DNA of 64,000 bases from CAWJKP01 sp963843465 (GTDB lineage: Bacteria > Planctomycetota > Planctomycetia > Pirellulales > Thermoguttaceae): positions 62,001-126,000 of the forward strand of contig CAWJKP010000004.1 of assembly GCA_963843465.1 (NCBI GenBank). The letters run 5' to 3'. Positions 1-8,921 of this stretch are shown in pieces. A program made the position numbers and the translations under genes. The first letter of the stretch is position 1, and each line of letters starts with the position of its first letter. The notes beneath the pieces are model-generated. The model made no database searches. It was not told where the DNA came from and saw only the letters and a program-made list of their open reading frames with translations.

Positions 1-476
1 CAAGCTGACCAGCCCAGGGGCAGACTGCCCGCCACGAAGACCAGCGTCACGTAAGTCCGGGGAAAGAGCGGGCCGGCCAGCGTCGCGGCGACCACGCCGT
101 TGGCGACAAGCCAACCCAAGAGGGTTGCCGGGTAAATAGGGTCCGTCGCGAGAAATCTGCAGCTTGCCAGAGCCGAGGACACTAGCCCGACGCGCAAGCG
201 AGGGCCGGGAATCTCGGAATTATGGCGCGCGTTTCCCTCGCTTCCGCTTCGGGCTAGTGTTCCACCCTCCTTTTCCCGTGAGCCGCGGCGGGTCAGGGTG
301 GCCACGGCCACAACGCCCAGAAGAATTGCGGCGACGGATAGCCCATCGACCCGTCCGGCGAGCAATAGGCCCTTCCATAGGCGTCCCCAGGCGTAGGGTA
401 AAACCCCTAGCGACAGCAGCCAGGCGACGGCCAGCTTGATCCGCGGGCAAGTCGGGCGAGGGTTAGGATCGGCCAA
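1..476 (-). CDS. Partial multi-pass membrane protein, cut by the window edge
   Basis: An open frame with no stop codon runs off the left edge on the minus strand. It encodes hydrophobic segments, for example KLAVAWLLSLGVLPYAW near the start and ATLLGWLVANGVVAATLAG and VTLVFVAGSLPLGW near the edge, typical of a polytopic membrane protein. I do not recognise the family. The start is uncertain; a TTG at the right end is the first plausible codon after a repeat, and no Shine-Dalgarno sequence is visible. Between the hydrophobic stretches the frame passes through an inverted repeat, encoding a polar Arg/Ser/Gly-rich segment of about 30 residues that looks like an in-frame insertion. The rest of the gene lies outside the window. 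Confidence 0.5.
   Translation of the reverse strand, partial: MADPNPRPTCPRIKLAVAWLLSLGVLPYAWGRLWKGLLLAGRVDGLSVAAILLGVVAVATLTRRGSREKEGGTLARSGSEGNARHNSEIPGPRLRVGLVSSALASCRFLATDPIYPATLLGWLVANGVVAATLAGPLFPRTYVTLVFVAGSLPLGWSA
176..260. repeat. Inverted repeat, AGCCCGAAGCG family, inside the edge gene
   Basis: Left arm ACTAGCCCGACGCGCAAGCG and right arm CGCTTCCGCTTCGGGCTAGT flank a spacer of roughly 35 bases. The same arms recur near 8.5, 8.8, 30.9 and 43.1 kb, with a single arm near 53.4 kb. The element is in frame with the minus-strand membrane protein gene. Confidence 0.85.
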
Positions 477-498
477 GGAACAGCTTTCCAGTAATCGT

Positions 499-722
499 AG
501 GGTGGGACAAGGCCGCCTCAGCGGCCGCCGGCCCACCAGCAGTGGTCCGTGGTTAGTGGTCCGTGGCTAGTGGTAGTGGTCAGGGCAAGCAGAACTCTAG
601 GCCTCCAGCCCGCATTTCTCGCCGGTTGGTCGTAGCACGGGCATTCTTGCCCGTGTTTTCCGCATCACACGGGCAAGAATGCCCATGCTACGTTTGCCAC
701 TGACCACCGACCACTAACCACT
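499..722. repeat. Intergenic repeat cluster
   Basis: This gene-free stretch holds one arm of the GTAGGGTGGGACAAG family, a run of short direct repeats of the type GTGGTTAGTGGTCCGTGG, and a GTAG-footed hairpin pair: GTAGCACGGGCATTCTTGCC is followed by the inverted copy ending in GCCCATGCTACG. It separates the edge gene from the Tat dehydrogenase. Confidence 0.8.
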
Positions 723-731
723 CTCTCTTGC

Positions 732-2093
732 TCACGCGACCATCTCCCGGAGCGTGTAACCGGGACGCTGAGGGCGACCCAACAGGGCGCTGGCCTGGGC
801 GTCGCCGACGAAGTCCTCCCGGGCGGGGTCCCACGCCAACGGGCGCCCCAGCCGCAGCGCGATGTTCGACAAGTGGCAGGAACTGGCGCTGCGGTGCTGG
901 GTGAAGACGTCGGAGATCGGCTGCTCCCGCGTCCGCACGCAGTCGAAGAAGTCGGCCATGTGATCGCCCGGGGCTCGCCCTTGGCGGAGCTCCCGGATCG
1001 CGTCGGTCAGCCAGGCATCATCGCGGCGGGTCAACTCCTCGACGGGCCTGCCCGCGAGCTTCCTGCGATTGACAAATATCCGGCCCAGCGAGCCCTCGAA
1101 CCAGATGCCGTTGTCCAGGGCCAGCCGCGGATCGGGGCAGGTCAGGGAAACCGGCAGCGGCGAGGGCTCGATCCAGGGGCCGGGGTCGGGACCGTGACGG
1201 ACCTCGATCGCGGTCCCGTCGGCAAAGGTCAGCGTGACGCAAAAGGTGGTGGCCGTGTTGTAGCAATTCTTGCCCGCCGGCAGCACGCCTTGTCCCTCGA
1301 TGCGGACCGGGCCGGTGAGCTGGTGGCCCAGGGCCCACTGGGCGATGTCGAGGTGGTGTGCGCCCCAGTCGGTCAGCTTCCCGCCCGAATACTCCAGCCA
1401 CCAGCGGAAATTGTAGTGGCAGCGCTGCGGGACGTAGGGCACCTTGGCGGCCTGGCCGAGCCAGAAGTCCCAGTTGAGGCCCGGGGGCGGCGGTTGCCCG
1501 GCGAAGGGCCCGCCACGCGGCCCGGCGCCGATCGCGCAGACGGCCCGGCTCACGCGGCCCAAGCGGCCCTTGTTGACCAGAGCCAGGGCCTTGAGGAACA
1601 GAGCCATGCTCCGCTGCTGCGTGCCGACCTGGAGCACACGGCCCGTCTGGCGGACCGTCCGGCGGACGGCCTGGCCCTCTTCGATGGTCAACGTCAGCGG
1701 CTTCTCGCAGTAGACGTCCTTGCCCGATCGCATGGCGCGGATGGCGATGGCCGCGTGCCAATGGTCGGGCGTGGCGATGGTCACCAGGTCCACGTCGGGG
1801 CGTTCCAGCAGCTTGCGGAAGTCGTCGTAGATCGCCGCCTTGCCGTCGCGGGCGAACTTCTCCGCCCGCGTGCGGTCGACGTCGCAGCAGGCGACCAGGT
1901 CGGCGTGCCGCATGGCGGCCCGGGCGATGCCCACGCCTTGTCCGCCCAGTCCGATCGCGGCGAACCCGGGCCGATCGTTCTTCGACTGGGCCTTGGCCTG
2001 ACGGCTGGTCGAGAAATAGGGCACCAAGACTCCGCCCAGGGCGATGCCCAGCGAGCGGTGGAGGAACTCGCGGCGATTTACCTGAAGAGCCAT
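732..2093 (-). CDS. Gfo/Idh/MocA family oxidoreductase with Tat signal
   Basis: NAD(P)-dependent sugar-type dehydrogenase, probably exported folded by the Tat system. The N-terminus carries the twin-arginine motif NRREFLHRS, then a hydrophobic stretch and a cleavage-like region around AKAQ. A Rossmann fold follows (IGLGGQGVGIARAA) and the family EKP motif is present as YCEKPLTLT. The C-terminal alpha/beta domain contains DWGAHHLDIAQWALG. The start was set at MALQVNRREF because this places the Tat motif about seven residues in; the longer reading adds 27 residues without signal-peptide character. This start overlaps the stop of the upstream membrane protein gene by 16 bases, suggesting translational coupling. 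The substrate cannot be read from sequence. Planctomycetes carry many paralogues; a second copy lies at 46.4 kb. Confidence 0.9.
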   Translation of the reverse strand: MALQVNRREFLHRSLGIALGGVLVPYFSTSRQAKAQSKNDRPGFAAIGLGGQGVGIARAAMRHADLVACCDVDRTRAEKFARDGKAAIYDDFRKLLERPDVDLVTIATPDHWHAAIAIRAMRSGKDVYCEKPLTLTIEEGQAVRRTVRQTGRVLQVGTQQRSMALFLKALALVNKGRLGRVSRAVCAIGAGPRGGPFAGQPPPPGLNWDFWLGQAAKVPYVPQRCHYNFRWWLEYSGGKLTDWGAHHLDIAQWALGHQLTGPVRIEGQGVLPAGKNCYNTATTFCVTLTFADGTAIEVRHGPDPGPWIEPSPLPVSLTCPDPRLALDNGIWFEGSLGRIFVNRRKLAGRPVEELTRRDDAWLTDAIRELRQGRAPGDHMADFFDCVRTREQPISDVFTQHRSASSCHLSNIALRLGRPLAWDPAREDFVGDAQASALLGRPQRPGYTLREMVA

Positions 2094-3166
2094 GAACTGG
2101 GCCATGCGGTGGAAAGTCCAAGGAGGAAAAGTACGGTCAGCAGGAAGAAGGCGACGGCCCCGGGCAGCCCCCAAGATTGCCGAATCGCCTCGACGAGCGT
2201 TCCGGCCGGCCGGGGAGTGCGGCGGTTGGCAGCCCTCATCGCCAGGATTCCCCCAGCCAGGGCCGGCAGGCCGAGGAACACGATATGTTGCAGTCCGCCC
2301 ACGGCGGCCAGGACGCCGGAGAGCCAGACGAGATCGGGGTCGTCGCGCTGGAGCCCTCGCCGGCCGCAGCCGACCGCGGCTGCCAGCACCAGAAGCGACG
2401 CCAGCAGGTAGACGCCGCCATAACAGGCCGCCCCGACAAAATCCAGCGAGCGGTCCGCGGACTGCTTAAGGACCCAGTTGGCCACAAGCGTCCCCGTCCA
2501 CCAGACCACGATGACCGAAAACGCCGCGACCAAGAACAGGGTCGTGCCCACCAGCGGCAGCAGAGATCGTGCAACAACGGGGCCGGCACTGTAGGGAACG
2601 CCCTCCGTGGCGTTCCGGAAGCCGGCAACGGACCCGCTCGCGTCCCGCGGAACGCCACAGAGGGCGTTCCCTACAGGCTTGCACGTGCTCAGCGCCCGCA
2701 AGAGCAGCAAGCAGCCGGCCAGGGAGCTCAGCCAGGTCAGGTTGGGCGCTACGACGATTCCCCAAAAGGCCCTCAGCTCCTCGGGCAAGCCGTGGACGTC
2801 GCCGGCGGAAGCCAGGACTAGGGAGAAGACGTAGCCGCATCCCAGGTAAACGATCCCGGCGAAGCCGCACAGGGCGGAACCCGCCGAGTTCGCCCGACGG
2901 AACCAGGCCAGCGCGATGGCGTGGACGTAGAGCAACAGGGCCCAGTACGACAGGCTCCTCGCCGCCTGCGAGGTTATCTGGGTGATCGAATGTTCTTGAG
3001 CGAGGAGGAAGCGGACCGCCAGCCGCAGCATGAGGAGCACGGCGACGACCGCACACGCCTCGAAGACCAGGATCAGCCCGACGACGAACCGGTCGGCGGC
3101 GCGGCTGCCGAGTCGCTCCGTGGCGGTTGCCTCGCGGGAGGGTAGATCAGCGGTCATCCGGGGCAC
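2078..3166 (-). CDS. Polytopic membrane protein of unknown function with palindrome-encoded insert
   Basis: About eight hydrophobic segments are visible (FVVGLILVFEACAVVAVLLML near residue 30, FAGIVYLGCGYVFSLVLA near 105, LPLVGTTLFLVAAFSVIVVWW near 205, VAFFLLTVLFLLGL near the C-terminus). No family motif is recognised. About 28 residues in the middle (VGNALCGVPRDASGSVAG and the next ten) are encoded by an inverted repeat and interrupt a loop after the segment ending LLRALSTCKP; this looks like an in-frame insertion that did not break the gene. The 3' end overlaps the dehydrogenase start, so the two are probably cotranscribed. The first Met could instead be MTADLPSREAT, three codons downstream. 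Confidence 0.75.
   Translation of the reverse strand: MPRMTADLPSREATATERLGSRAADRFVVGLILVFEACAVVAVLLMLRLAVRFLLAQEHSITQITSQAARSLSYWALLLYVHAIALAWFRRANSAGSALCGFAGIVYLGCGYVFSLVLASAGDVHGLPEELRAFWGIVVAPNLTWLSSLAGCLLLLRALSTCKPVGNALCGVPRDASGSVAGFRNATEGVPYSAGPVVARSLLPLVGTTLFLVAAFSVIVVWWTGTLVANWVLKQSADRSLDFVGAACYGGVYLLASLLVLAAAVGCGRRGLQRDDPDLVWLSGVLAAVGGLQHIVFLGLPALAGGILAMRAANRRTPRPAGTLVEAIRQSWGLPGAVAFFLLTVLFLLGLSTAWPSSWLFR
2590..2673. repeat. GTAG-footed inverted pair inside a membrane protein gene
   Basis: Arms GTAGGGAACGCCCTCCGTGG and CCACAGAGGGCGTTCCCTAC surround a short spacer; each arm forms its own hairpin (GGAACGCC / GGCGTTCC). The pair lies in frame inside the membrane protein gene. Confidence 0.85.
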
Positions 3167-3379
3167 GGGTCCACGATTTCATGTCGGTGGGGTGAAGAGA
3201 ACGCCCGGATTTTGCCAACTTACCCCGGCTGTGGCAATCTCCGTTTTTTCAGAGAGGCGAGAAAACCCCACTTTTGGTGAGAATGAAGTTCGGTTTGGCG
3301 GAAGGAATCGCGTTTCGTTCCGTAGGCGGTCGCTACCTGTTTCTTTCCAAGGACTTACAATAGAAACTGAGGAGTTCCC

Positions 3380-3688
3380 ATGGTCGTACTCGAGTTCAGC
3401 ATGTTTCCCCTGGATAAGGGCGAGAGCGTCAGCCGGTACGTGGCTCGCAGCCTGGCGATCATCGAGGCCAGCGGACTGCCCTACCAGTGTCACGCCATGG
3501 GCACGATCCTGGAAGGGGAGTACGACCAGGTGATGGACGTCGTCCGCCGCTGCTTCGAGGCGATGGCCGCAGACTGCCACCGCATCGAGTGCTCCGTCAA
3601 GATCGACTACCGCAAGGGACACAGCGGCCGGCTGGCGGGGAAGGTGGCCAGCGTCGAGGAGAAGCTTGGGCACGCGGTGAAGAAGTAG
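3380..3688 (+). CDS. MTH1187-family thiamine-binding protein
   Basis: Small cytosolic protein of the thiamine-binding, ferredoxin-like-fold family (formerly DUF77; MTH1187/YqgV). Its 102 residues match the family length. Diagnostic pieces are SVSRYVARSLAIIEASGLPY, the TILEGEYDQVMDVVRRCFE segment, and RIECSVKIDYRKGHSG followed by a C-terminal KVASVEEKLG. Family members bind thiamine or a related vitamer as oligomers; the physiological role is not settled. An AGGAG sequence lies six bases upstream of the ATG. The gene stands alone, transcribed away from the membrane protein/dehydrogenase pair. Family assignment is firm; the role is inferred from family. Confidence 0.9.
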   Translation: MVVLEFSMFPLDKGESVSRYVARSLAIIEASGLPYQCHAMGTILEGEYDQVMDVVRRCFEAMAADCHRIECSVKIDYRKGHSGRLAGKVASVEEKLGHAVKK

Positions 3689-3835
3689 GTCCCGTCTGCC
3701 GGACGGGACCAAGACAACGCCAAACGGAGAAAAGGCAGCGGCACTTCGCGACAAGGTTACGCACGCAAGCCGGTTGAGGGCACGCGTCCTTCAGACGTAC
3801 TGCCATAGAGTCCCGCCCGGCAGGCGGGACCTACT
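3688..3835. repeat. GTAG-footed inverted pair between convergent genes
   Basis: GTAGGTCCCGTCTGCCGG starts directly at the stop of the thiamine-binding gene and the inverse, ending GGCAGGCGGGACCTAC, closes the element about 150 bases later. Each arm is a hairpin. It could act as a bidirectional terminator between the two convergent genes (inference). Confidence 0.75.
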
Positions 3836-3875
3836 TTCCCGAATCGCGCAGACGAGCCAGTAATGCGGGATTCGC

Positions 3876-4889
3876 TCATCCGGCATGAACGGCCTCCACG
3901 AAGGCCACCAGGTTTTCCAGCGGGATATCCCCCGGCATGTCGTGCGACGGCGCAATGATGAAACCACCATTGGCGCCGACGCCGTCCATCAATCGCCGGA
4001 CCTCGTCGCAAATCTGCTGCGGTGTCCCGAAGGGAAGGAGCTTTTGTACGCTCACCCCGCCCAGGAAGGCCAAACGCAACCCGAACTCGCGTTTGATCTC
4101 GTACGGATTCATCACTTCAGGCTGAAACGGATTGAAGACGTCCAGTCCTGCCTCGATTAGTTCGGGGAACAACTCTTGGACCTGCCCACACGAATGAATG
4201 AGCACCGCCTTGCCGGTACGTTTCACTGCGACATACAACTGGGTGATCCGCGGTTTGAGGAACCGCTGCCAGAGACGCCGGCCGAAAATTAACCCTTTCT
4301 GCTGCCCCCAATCGTCGCCAAACATTACCCCGTCAAGGTCCAACGAAAGCACTTCTTCGAGGATGCCCAGGTCGAAGGCGGTGAGCGCGTCCAACAGGTC
4401 GTCGACGAACGCGGGGGCTTCCAGCATGTCGATCAGCAGTTGTTCCATGCCGCGCAGCGTCCACGCCCGCTCGAACAACGAGAAAGCAATGCTCACGTAG
4501 CGGAAGCAGTCGGCATGGGCGGCCAGGAAGGACGTCAGGTTGGCATACCGCCGCGGATCGTGCGGATCGGGAAACGCGAACCCCGCCAACGAGCGATCCT
4601 TGAGCTGAAAGTCCACCACGATGCCTATATCCTTTTCGATCGTGCGATTCCACACCACACCGAATTCGTCGCGCCAGAAACCGGGCCGCACCTCGACCAG
4701 CGCGTCGGAGGCGCGAGGCCGGTACTTGGCTAGGTGATTGCCCAAAACCGCGTCCAGGTCGGCCGTGCCGAAGTGCTGTTCCAGCTTCTGCCGTGCAGGA
4801 ACCGTATAGCCGAACTGCCACGGCACTCGATCCGGTTGTTGGTGCCGGATGGCCTGCCATACGCGCTGTCGCGGAGTGGTTCGGGTCAT
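3876..4889 (-). CDS. Uroporphyrinogen decarboxylase-family (URO-D) protein
   Basis: A TIM-barrel protein of the URO-D superfamily, closer in style to the MtaA/CmuA-like methyltransferases and the many uncharacterised planctomycete paralogues than to HemE. Visible family segments are TPRQRVWQAIRHQQPDRVPW at the N-terminus, GVMFGDDWGQQKGL, VLIHSCGQVQELFPELIEAG (the HSCG element typical of this branch) and GANGGFIIAPSHDMPGDIP near the end. At 337 residues the length is normal. The heme-pathway HemE signature with its N-terminal PVWxMRQAGR is not seen, so heme synthesis is unlikely. Substrate and partner corrinoid protein are unknown, and no corrinoid protein or radical enzyme is adjacent. Confidence 0.85.
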   Translation of the reverse strand: MTRTTPRQRVWQAIRHQQPDRVPWQFGYTVPARQKLEQHFGTADLDAVLGNHLAKYRPRASDALVEVRPGFWRDEFGVVWNRTIEKDIGIVVDFQLKDRSLAGFAFPDPHDPRRYANLTSFLAAHADCFRYVSIAFSLFERAWTLRGMEQLLIDMLEAPAFVDDLLDALTAFDLGILEEVLSLDLDGVMFGDDWGQQKGLIFGRRLWQRFLKPRITQLYVAVKRTGKAVLIHSCGQVQELFPELIEAGLDVFNPFQPEVMNPYEIKREFGLRLAFLGGVSVQKLLPFGTPQQICDEVRRLMDGVGANGGFIIAPSHDMPGDIPLENLVAFVEAVHAG

Positions 4890-5006
4890 CGTGTTATCCG
4901 CTGAAAGCCGCGCAGGTCTGATTCTATGAAAGAGCGGTCCTCCCGGTACTATTCACGGTGTGGCCCATGTGCGCCCACCAAAAGTACAAGCAGGAGGACC
5001 GGAAGA

Positions 5007-5250
5007 TGTTATACCTTGCCATCGACCAACACCGCAAGCAGGTAACCGTGAACCTTCGCAACGAATCGGGCGACGTGCTGCTGAAACGGCAGGTGAGCAC
5101 CGAGATTGGCTGCTGAAGCTGCTCAAGGAGTGCGGATGCCGTGAGACGATCCTCATCCAGCCCGAGAAGCGGTCGAAAAAGAAAACCGACCGTCGCGACG
5201 CCAACGCCTTGGGGGAGATCTTGTGGGTGAACCGCCGGGTGCCACGGGCG
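5007..5250 (+). pseudogene. IS110-family transposase remnant
   Basis: The stretch starts with MLYLAIDQHRKQVTVNLRNE, the DEDD transposase N-terminus of IS110 elements (catalytic first Asp in AIDQH), and continues to KRQVSTE. The frame then shifts and part of the domain is missing; the next recognisable block is DWLLKLLKECGC followed by IQPEKRSKKKTDRRDANALG, the second conserved block with its DRRDA motif. The remaining two thirds of a normal transposase of about 330 residues is absent. It is therefore a decayed fragment. Bases just upstream (CGGTACTATTCACGG) resemble a direct repeat near 30.8 kb. Confidence 0.75.
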
Positions 5251-5449
5251 TGCCCGTGCTGTTCTGACCGGTCCTTGGGGTCTGTGGAATCGCCAAGTTG
5301 CGCAGAGCGAGAAGGTGCTCCCATGTGGGCCGAGGTTGTCCAGAACCATCGCGGCGAGACATTTCACGCAGTGCAATACTTTAGCAACACAAAGGGAGAA
5401 GCACTGGCAAGGCAGTGGCACCCGGCGCGGGTCTTCCGCGCAGGGTCTT

Positions 5450-5735
5450 CAAGGCATGAGTCCGGTATTTTCAGCCCTGAAAGGGCGCGACATATCAGCC
5501 CAGGGCAAGTGCGGCGGCGTCAGCCGCCAAACGCCGCCCTGGGGTCGTTGTTCACCAGGGGAGAAGCCCTGAAAGGGCGAAACAACCGTAACGTGCCCAA
5601 GGCGGCAATCCCAGGTCAAGAACCGCTTGTGTCGCCCTTTCAGGGCTTCCGATCTATGCCGACGAATACCCAGGGCGGCGCTGCGCTTGCCCCGGGCTGA
5701 TATGTCGCCGCCCCTTCGGGGCTGAAGGCCGCGAT
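5450..5735. repeat. Cluster of GCCCTGAAAGGGCG repeats
   Basis: Several inverted copies of CAGCCCTGAAAGGGCG, CGACATATCAGCCCAGGGC and GCCGCCCTGGG occur between the IS110 remnant and the restriction-like operon. The unit has hairpin potential in each copy. No gene is supported here; open frames through it are repeat-derived. Confidence 0.8.
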
Positions 5736-6036
5736 CCTTGAGTCGGATGAACTATCGTTCTGCCCCCTTTCGCCCCCCAAAGCTCACGTGCGCGATATTG
5801 CCGCACATTTGCGGCGAAAAGTCGCCCGGCGCGCCCCTGCGTCGATGTGTCGGACCGACTGCGCGTTGCAAAAGGCGGGCCTCCGGGCGCCTGGATCGTG
5901 GCCCTCATACCGGGCACCACGTCGTCCCGGCCAAGCAGGCGGCGGCTCTCGGCCCGGAGGCTCGTCCGGCCTATGGTCACGTGGGCCAACATCCGGCCGC
6001 CGTCCCCTGCATCAACCAGGCCGTGGCCATAGCCGG

Positions 6037-7096
6037 TCATGCCTCAGTTTGCCGATTGCCGAGCATCGCTTCGGCCGATTTGTACGTCTGCTCGTCGAGC
6101 GGAGCCACGTTCGAGATCACGAAAGGCACGAAGACGTTGTGCTGCCCCTGTGTGGGCTCCCCAAGAGTGGTGTCAAGCGTCACATATATGGGCCGTCTTG
6201 AAAAGACCAGTTGCCCGATAGCCAGCGACCTTAGGAGGCAATTACGATTCTCCTCGTCGGTGAGCGAGAGGAGTTTCTTGAACATTTCCCTTTCGGCGTC
6301 GAACGACGCTAGGTGGTCGACACCCTCGATCGCGATTGTTGTAGCGGCGGTAAACAGCTCCTCGCTGACGCGGCAAACTGCGAGAGCTTGGCGAGCGGGA
6401 AGAGCCATTGAACTCCTGCGCGTACCCCATTTTCGTCAAAGCGGTTCCGAGGTCGGGAGCGAAGTGCCGTTGTGCGGCGAGACCGACATTCTTAGGCGAA
6501 AGGACGCTTTCGACGATCTCCCAATCTCGCTCAATTTCGGCGAATTCAATTACGAAAATGGGACCGATCCCGGACGTGTCGTAGGCAACCAACTGGCGGC
6601 CGTTGCAAAGTGCGTAGAACCGAACACGGACGTCCGGGTGAATCGCGTATGAGTACGCTTGCTCGGCGTGCTTTGACTTCACCAACGCGGCATCAGGCCG
6701 TTTCGCATCAACGACACACGCTGGCCGGCCCTCAGTGTAAAGAAGGTAATCAGGGACGATATTGACTTGGTGCCTCTTTGATCCAATCATGACAAACGGA
6801 TGTTTAAGCGCTTTGCCACGGACGATCTTGTTCGGCCCCGACGCCGAGTATCCAAGCCGCTTCAAGATTGGAACCACAATCTCCTCCCGGACCGAATCCT
6901 CCTTGAACTCTGGGTCATGGAACATTGCAGGATCGAAGTTGCCAAACATACCGGTTTTCGGCCGGCCGCGTAACTCGCCCGTGCGTTGTTTCGGCAACAC
7001 GCCCAAGTCGGACGCACGCGCGCACGGTATCGTCGGCCCGAGCGCCGCGTCCGCCTTCCTGTTGGATTCTGCGAGCGCGTCGTCAAAAGCGCTCAT
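6037..7096 (-). CDS. Type I restriction HsdR N-terminal-like nuclease domain protein (frameshifted)
   Basis: The central part, from MFHDPEFKEDSVREEIVVPI through PDYLLYTEGRPACVVDAKRP, resembles the PD-(D/E)xK nuclease domain found at the N-terminus of type I restriction R subunits and in stand-alone relatives; catalytic residues would be the Asp of PDY and the D-A-K of VVDAK. No helicase domain follows, so this is a stand-alone protein of about 350 residues. One extra base near 6409 (an AA pair in the minus-strand reading GAGTTCAATGG) shifts the frame; joining EF to MALPARQALAVCRVSEELFT restores a continuous protein ending EAMLGNRQTEA. The start ATGAGCGC overlaps the stop of the upstream small gene by 14 bases, so the two form an operon. 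Role in defence is inferred. Confidence 0.65.
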
Positions 7097-7441
7097 TGTC
7101 TTCACCGTAACCACATTTCTTGCCTTCATCCTCCCTTTGCCACATTGCCAGACCTCCGTGGCTCCCCAGCACCGTCTCGCAATCGGCGGCGTCTGAGAGC
7201 CCGGTCGCGTGCTGAAGTCAAGGTACGATATAAACCCAAAGGACAAGAGCCGACGGCAGAATGACCGGACCTCAGGGATGTCATACAATTCGCGGTGGTC
7301 GTCGTCGTAGCCGCGGATAGCGCATACGACGTTGTCATAACTACGTTCCTCTCGGGCTCGCTTCATGATGCGCATCTGATCGAGAATGTCCCCGTCAGTG
7401 GCGTTGATTCCAAGTTCCACGAAAAGTACCCGTCCCGCCAT
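7083..7441 (-). CDS. Small protein of unknown function upstream of the HsdR-like gene (frameshifted)
   Basis: Starts MAGRVLFVELGINATDGDIL and continues to FISYLDFSTRPG; a one-base deletion in a G run near 7200 then shifts the frame, and the reading SDAADCETVLGSHGGLAMWQ to NERF-stop completes a protein of about 119 residues. I do not recognise the family. The stop overlaps the start of the HsdR-like nuclease gene, indicating translational coupling and a linked function. Without correction the frame runs straight into the nuclease gene, which would falsely look like a fusion. Confidence 0.55.
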
Positions 7442-7509
7442 CTAACACCTCCCAGAATAGCACCGAACCTGCCGGTTAGGGACGTTCTCGATTCCGGCAG
7501 CATATGACG

Positions 7510-8910
7510 GCGCAGTGGTAGCCGCAAGTGGTGAAGGACGCTCTTCATTATAAGGGGGTCGGGCGTGATCGAGCTGGGACAAAACGCAAGTGGACAGGCT
7601 CGCGATCGGCGGTTGGCACTGACGAAACTGGGCTCGGATTGCGTGCCACTGGCTCTGCCAGTGCTTCCGGCGGATTGACGTTCGCTCGTGTCTTGGGCGC
7701 TACGGGAGGCACTGGCAGAGCCAGTGGCACCCTACGGGTGACAGACACGTTCAAGCGTTCCTCCGGTGCCCCCCGGCGTCCCGGTTGCCTGGCGCTATGA
7801 CGTTCTTTTCCACACCGTCTCGCGGCGGGGCGGAGGGGGGACGCCGGTGAAATTGCCGCCGCACTGGCACTCGCCGCGAAACCACTTGGCGGGCGTCGCC
7901 CGCGATATCTCAAGCTCCCGGGCGATCCAAAGTAAGCGTCCGGCCCTGCGATTTCAAGTTCCGGACCTGAAAGGCTGTCGTTTCCGAAATCGTCTTCGCA
8001 CTTTTCACCTTTCTTCGAGCATGGCGGTTGCAAAGGTCGAGTTTCTTGAGACCAGGGCGTCGCAATCGAGGAGCGGAAAGAGCATCCGGCATCAAAACCG
8101 GCCCCCGGGAAAAGAGGCCCGGCCCACGACAAGGCCCGGACGAGGCGAAGTTGCGCCAAGAAGTGTCGCTCCAGGCGAGCAGGTGCGGGAAAAAGTGTTC
8201 GTTTGGGGATACAGGCGCGACTTTTTGTGTCGGCCCGTGTTGGGCAGCGTGTCAAATTGCGTCGCGCCCAAGGAGACAGACGGCCGGTTGTCGTCGCGGC
8301 TGTCTTCCTCTACTGTTACACTCGCAAAACGGGCCGTTTGACTTTACTGATTATCCACCAATAGTTTGCGCCGGCAAGCGCAGGCCGCGTCGAGCATCGG
8401 GCGCCCCCCCAGAATGGGCCAGCGGGAAAAAAACGGGACGGCCTGCGCCAATACATGCCGCCCGTCTGTCGCACTTCGGCGACCGGCTCCGCCGACGCTA
8501 ACCCGGACTATTTGCAGGCCCATCGAAAGCGCGAAGCGTAAGCGAGGACGGCTAAGGGACTTACCCTCGCTTACGCTTCGGGTTTCGATGGCGAGTGCCG
8601 AAGGGGACAGTCCCATTTTCGCGGCGATCAAGCTGGTTTGTCGCCGCAGCCCCTTTACGCCGCGAAAATCGGGACAGCCCCCGTGAACGGTCACCCCGAC
8701 GCCCGGCCAAGTAGCCAAGATAGCCAAGTCGCGTAGTTACTCCGTGCTCGACGAGCGGCCGGTAGTGCTCAATCCTTCGCTCCGCCGGGGCAAGCCCGGC
8801 GGGGGCGGCAGGACACTAGCCCGAAGCGCAAGCGAGGGTAAGTGGCTTGGCTTCCCTCGCTTACGCTTCGGGTTTCGATGGCGCGCTGCGCCGTTTACAT
8901 CACGGGCGCG
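7510..8910. other. Gene-free region with four repeat pairs
   Basis: No convincing gene is present. The content is: a hairpin pair of GCCACTGGCTCTGCCAGTGC type (7636-7735) whose right end reads CACCCTAC, giving a GTAG foot on the other strand; an AGCGTAAGCGAGG / CCTCGCTTACGCT pair (8527-8583); a GGGACAGTCCCATTTTCGCG type pair (8596-8690); and another AGCCCGAAGCG pair (8812-8880). Long frames on both strands here are low-complexity and unlike proteins. Confidence 0.7.
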
Positions 8911-8921
8911 AATAATATGGG

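Noticed and set aside
873..2411. 512-codon plus frame over the first Tat dehydrogenase
   Set aside because: Antisense shadow; the minus strand encodes a full dehydrogenase with Tat signal.
5654..6040. 128-codon minus frame with LVDAGDGGRMLA, slightly like an IS1182-type transposase segment
   Set aside because: The resemblance is limited to a few residues and the C-terminal third is repeat-derived; too weak to call a transposase fragment.
5738..6652. 304-codon plus frame antisense to the HsdR-like gene
   Set aside because: The minus strand carries the nuclease-type motif and a coherent operon; the plus frame is a shadow.
6242..7441. Single 399-codon fusion protein
   Set aside because: The frame joins the start of one gene to the next only because of a missing base near 7200; the overlapping stop/start and protein-like alternative frame support two genes.
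7548..8255. 235-codon minus-strand frame in the gene-free region
   Set aside because: Pro/Ala/Arg-rich, passes through hairpin repeats, has no structure expected of a protein and no ribosome binding site.
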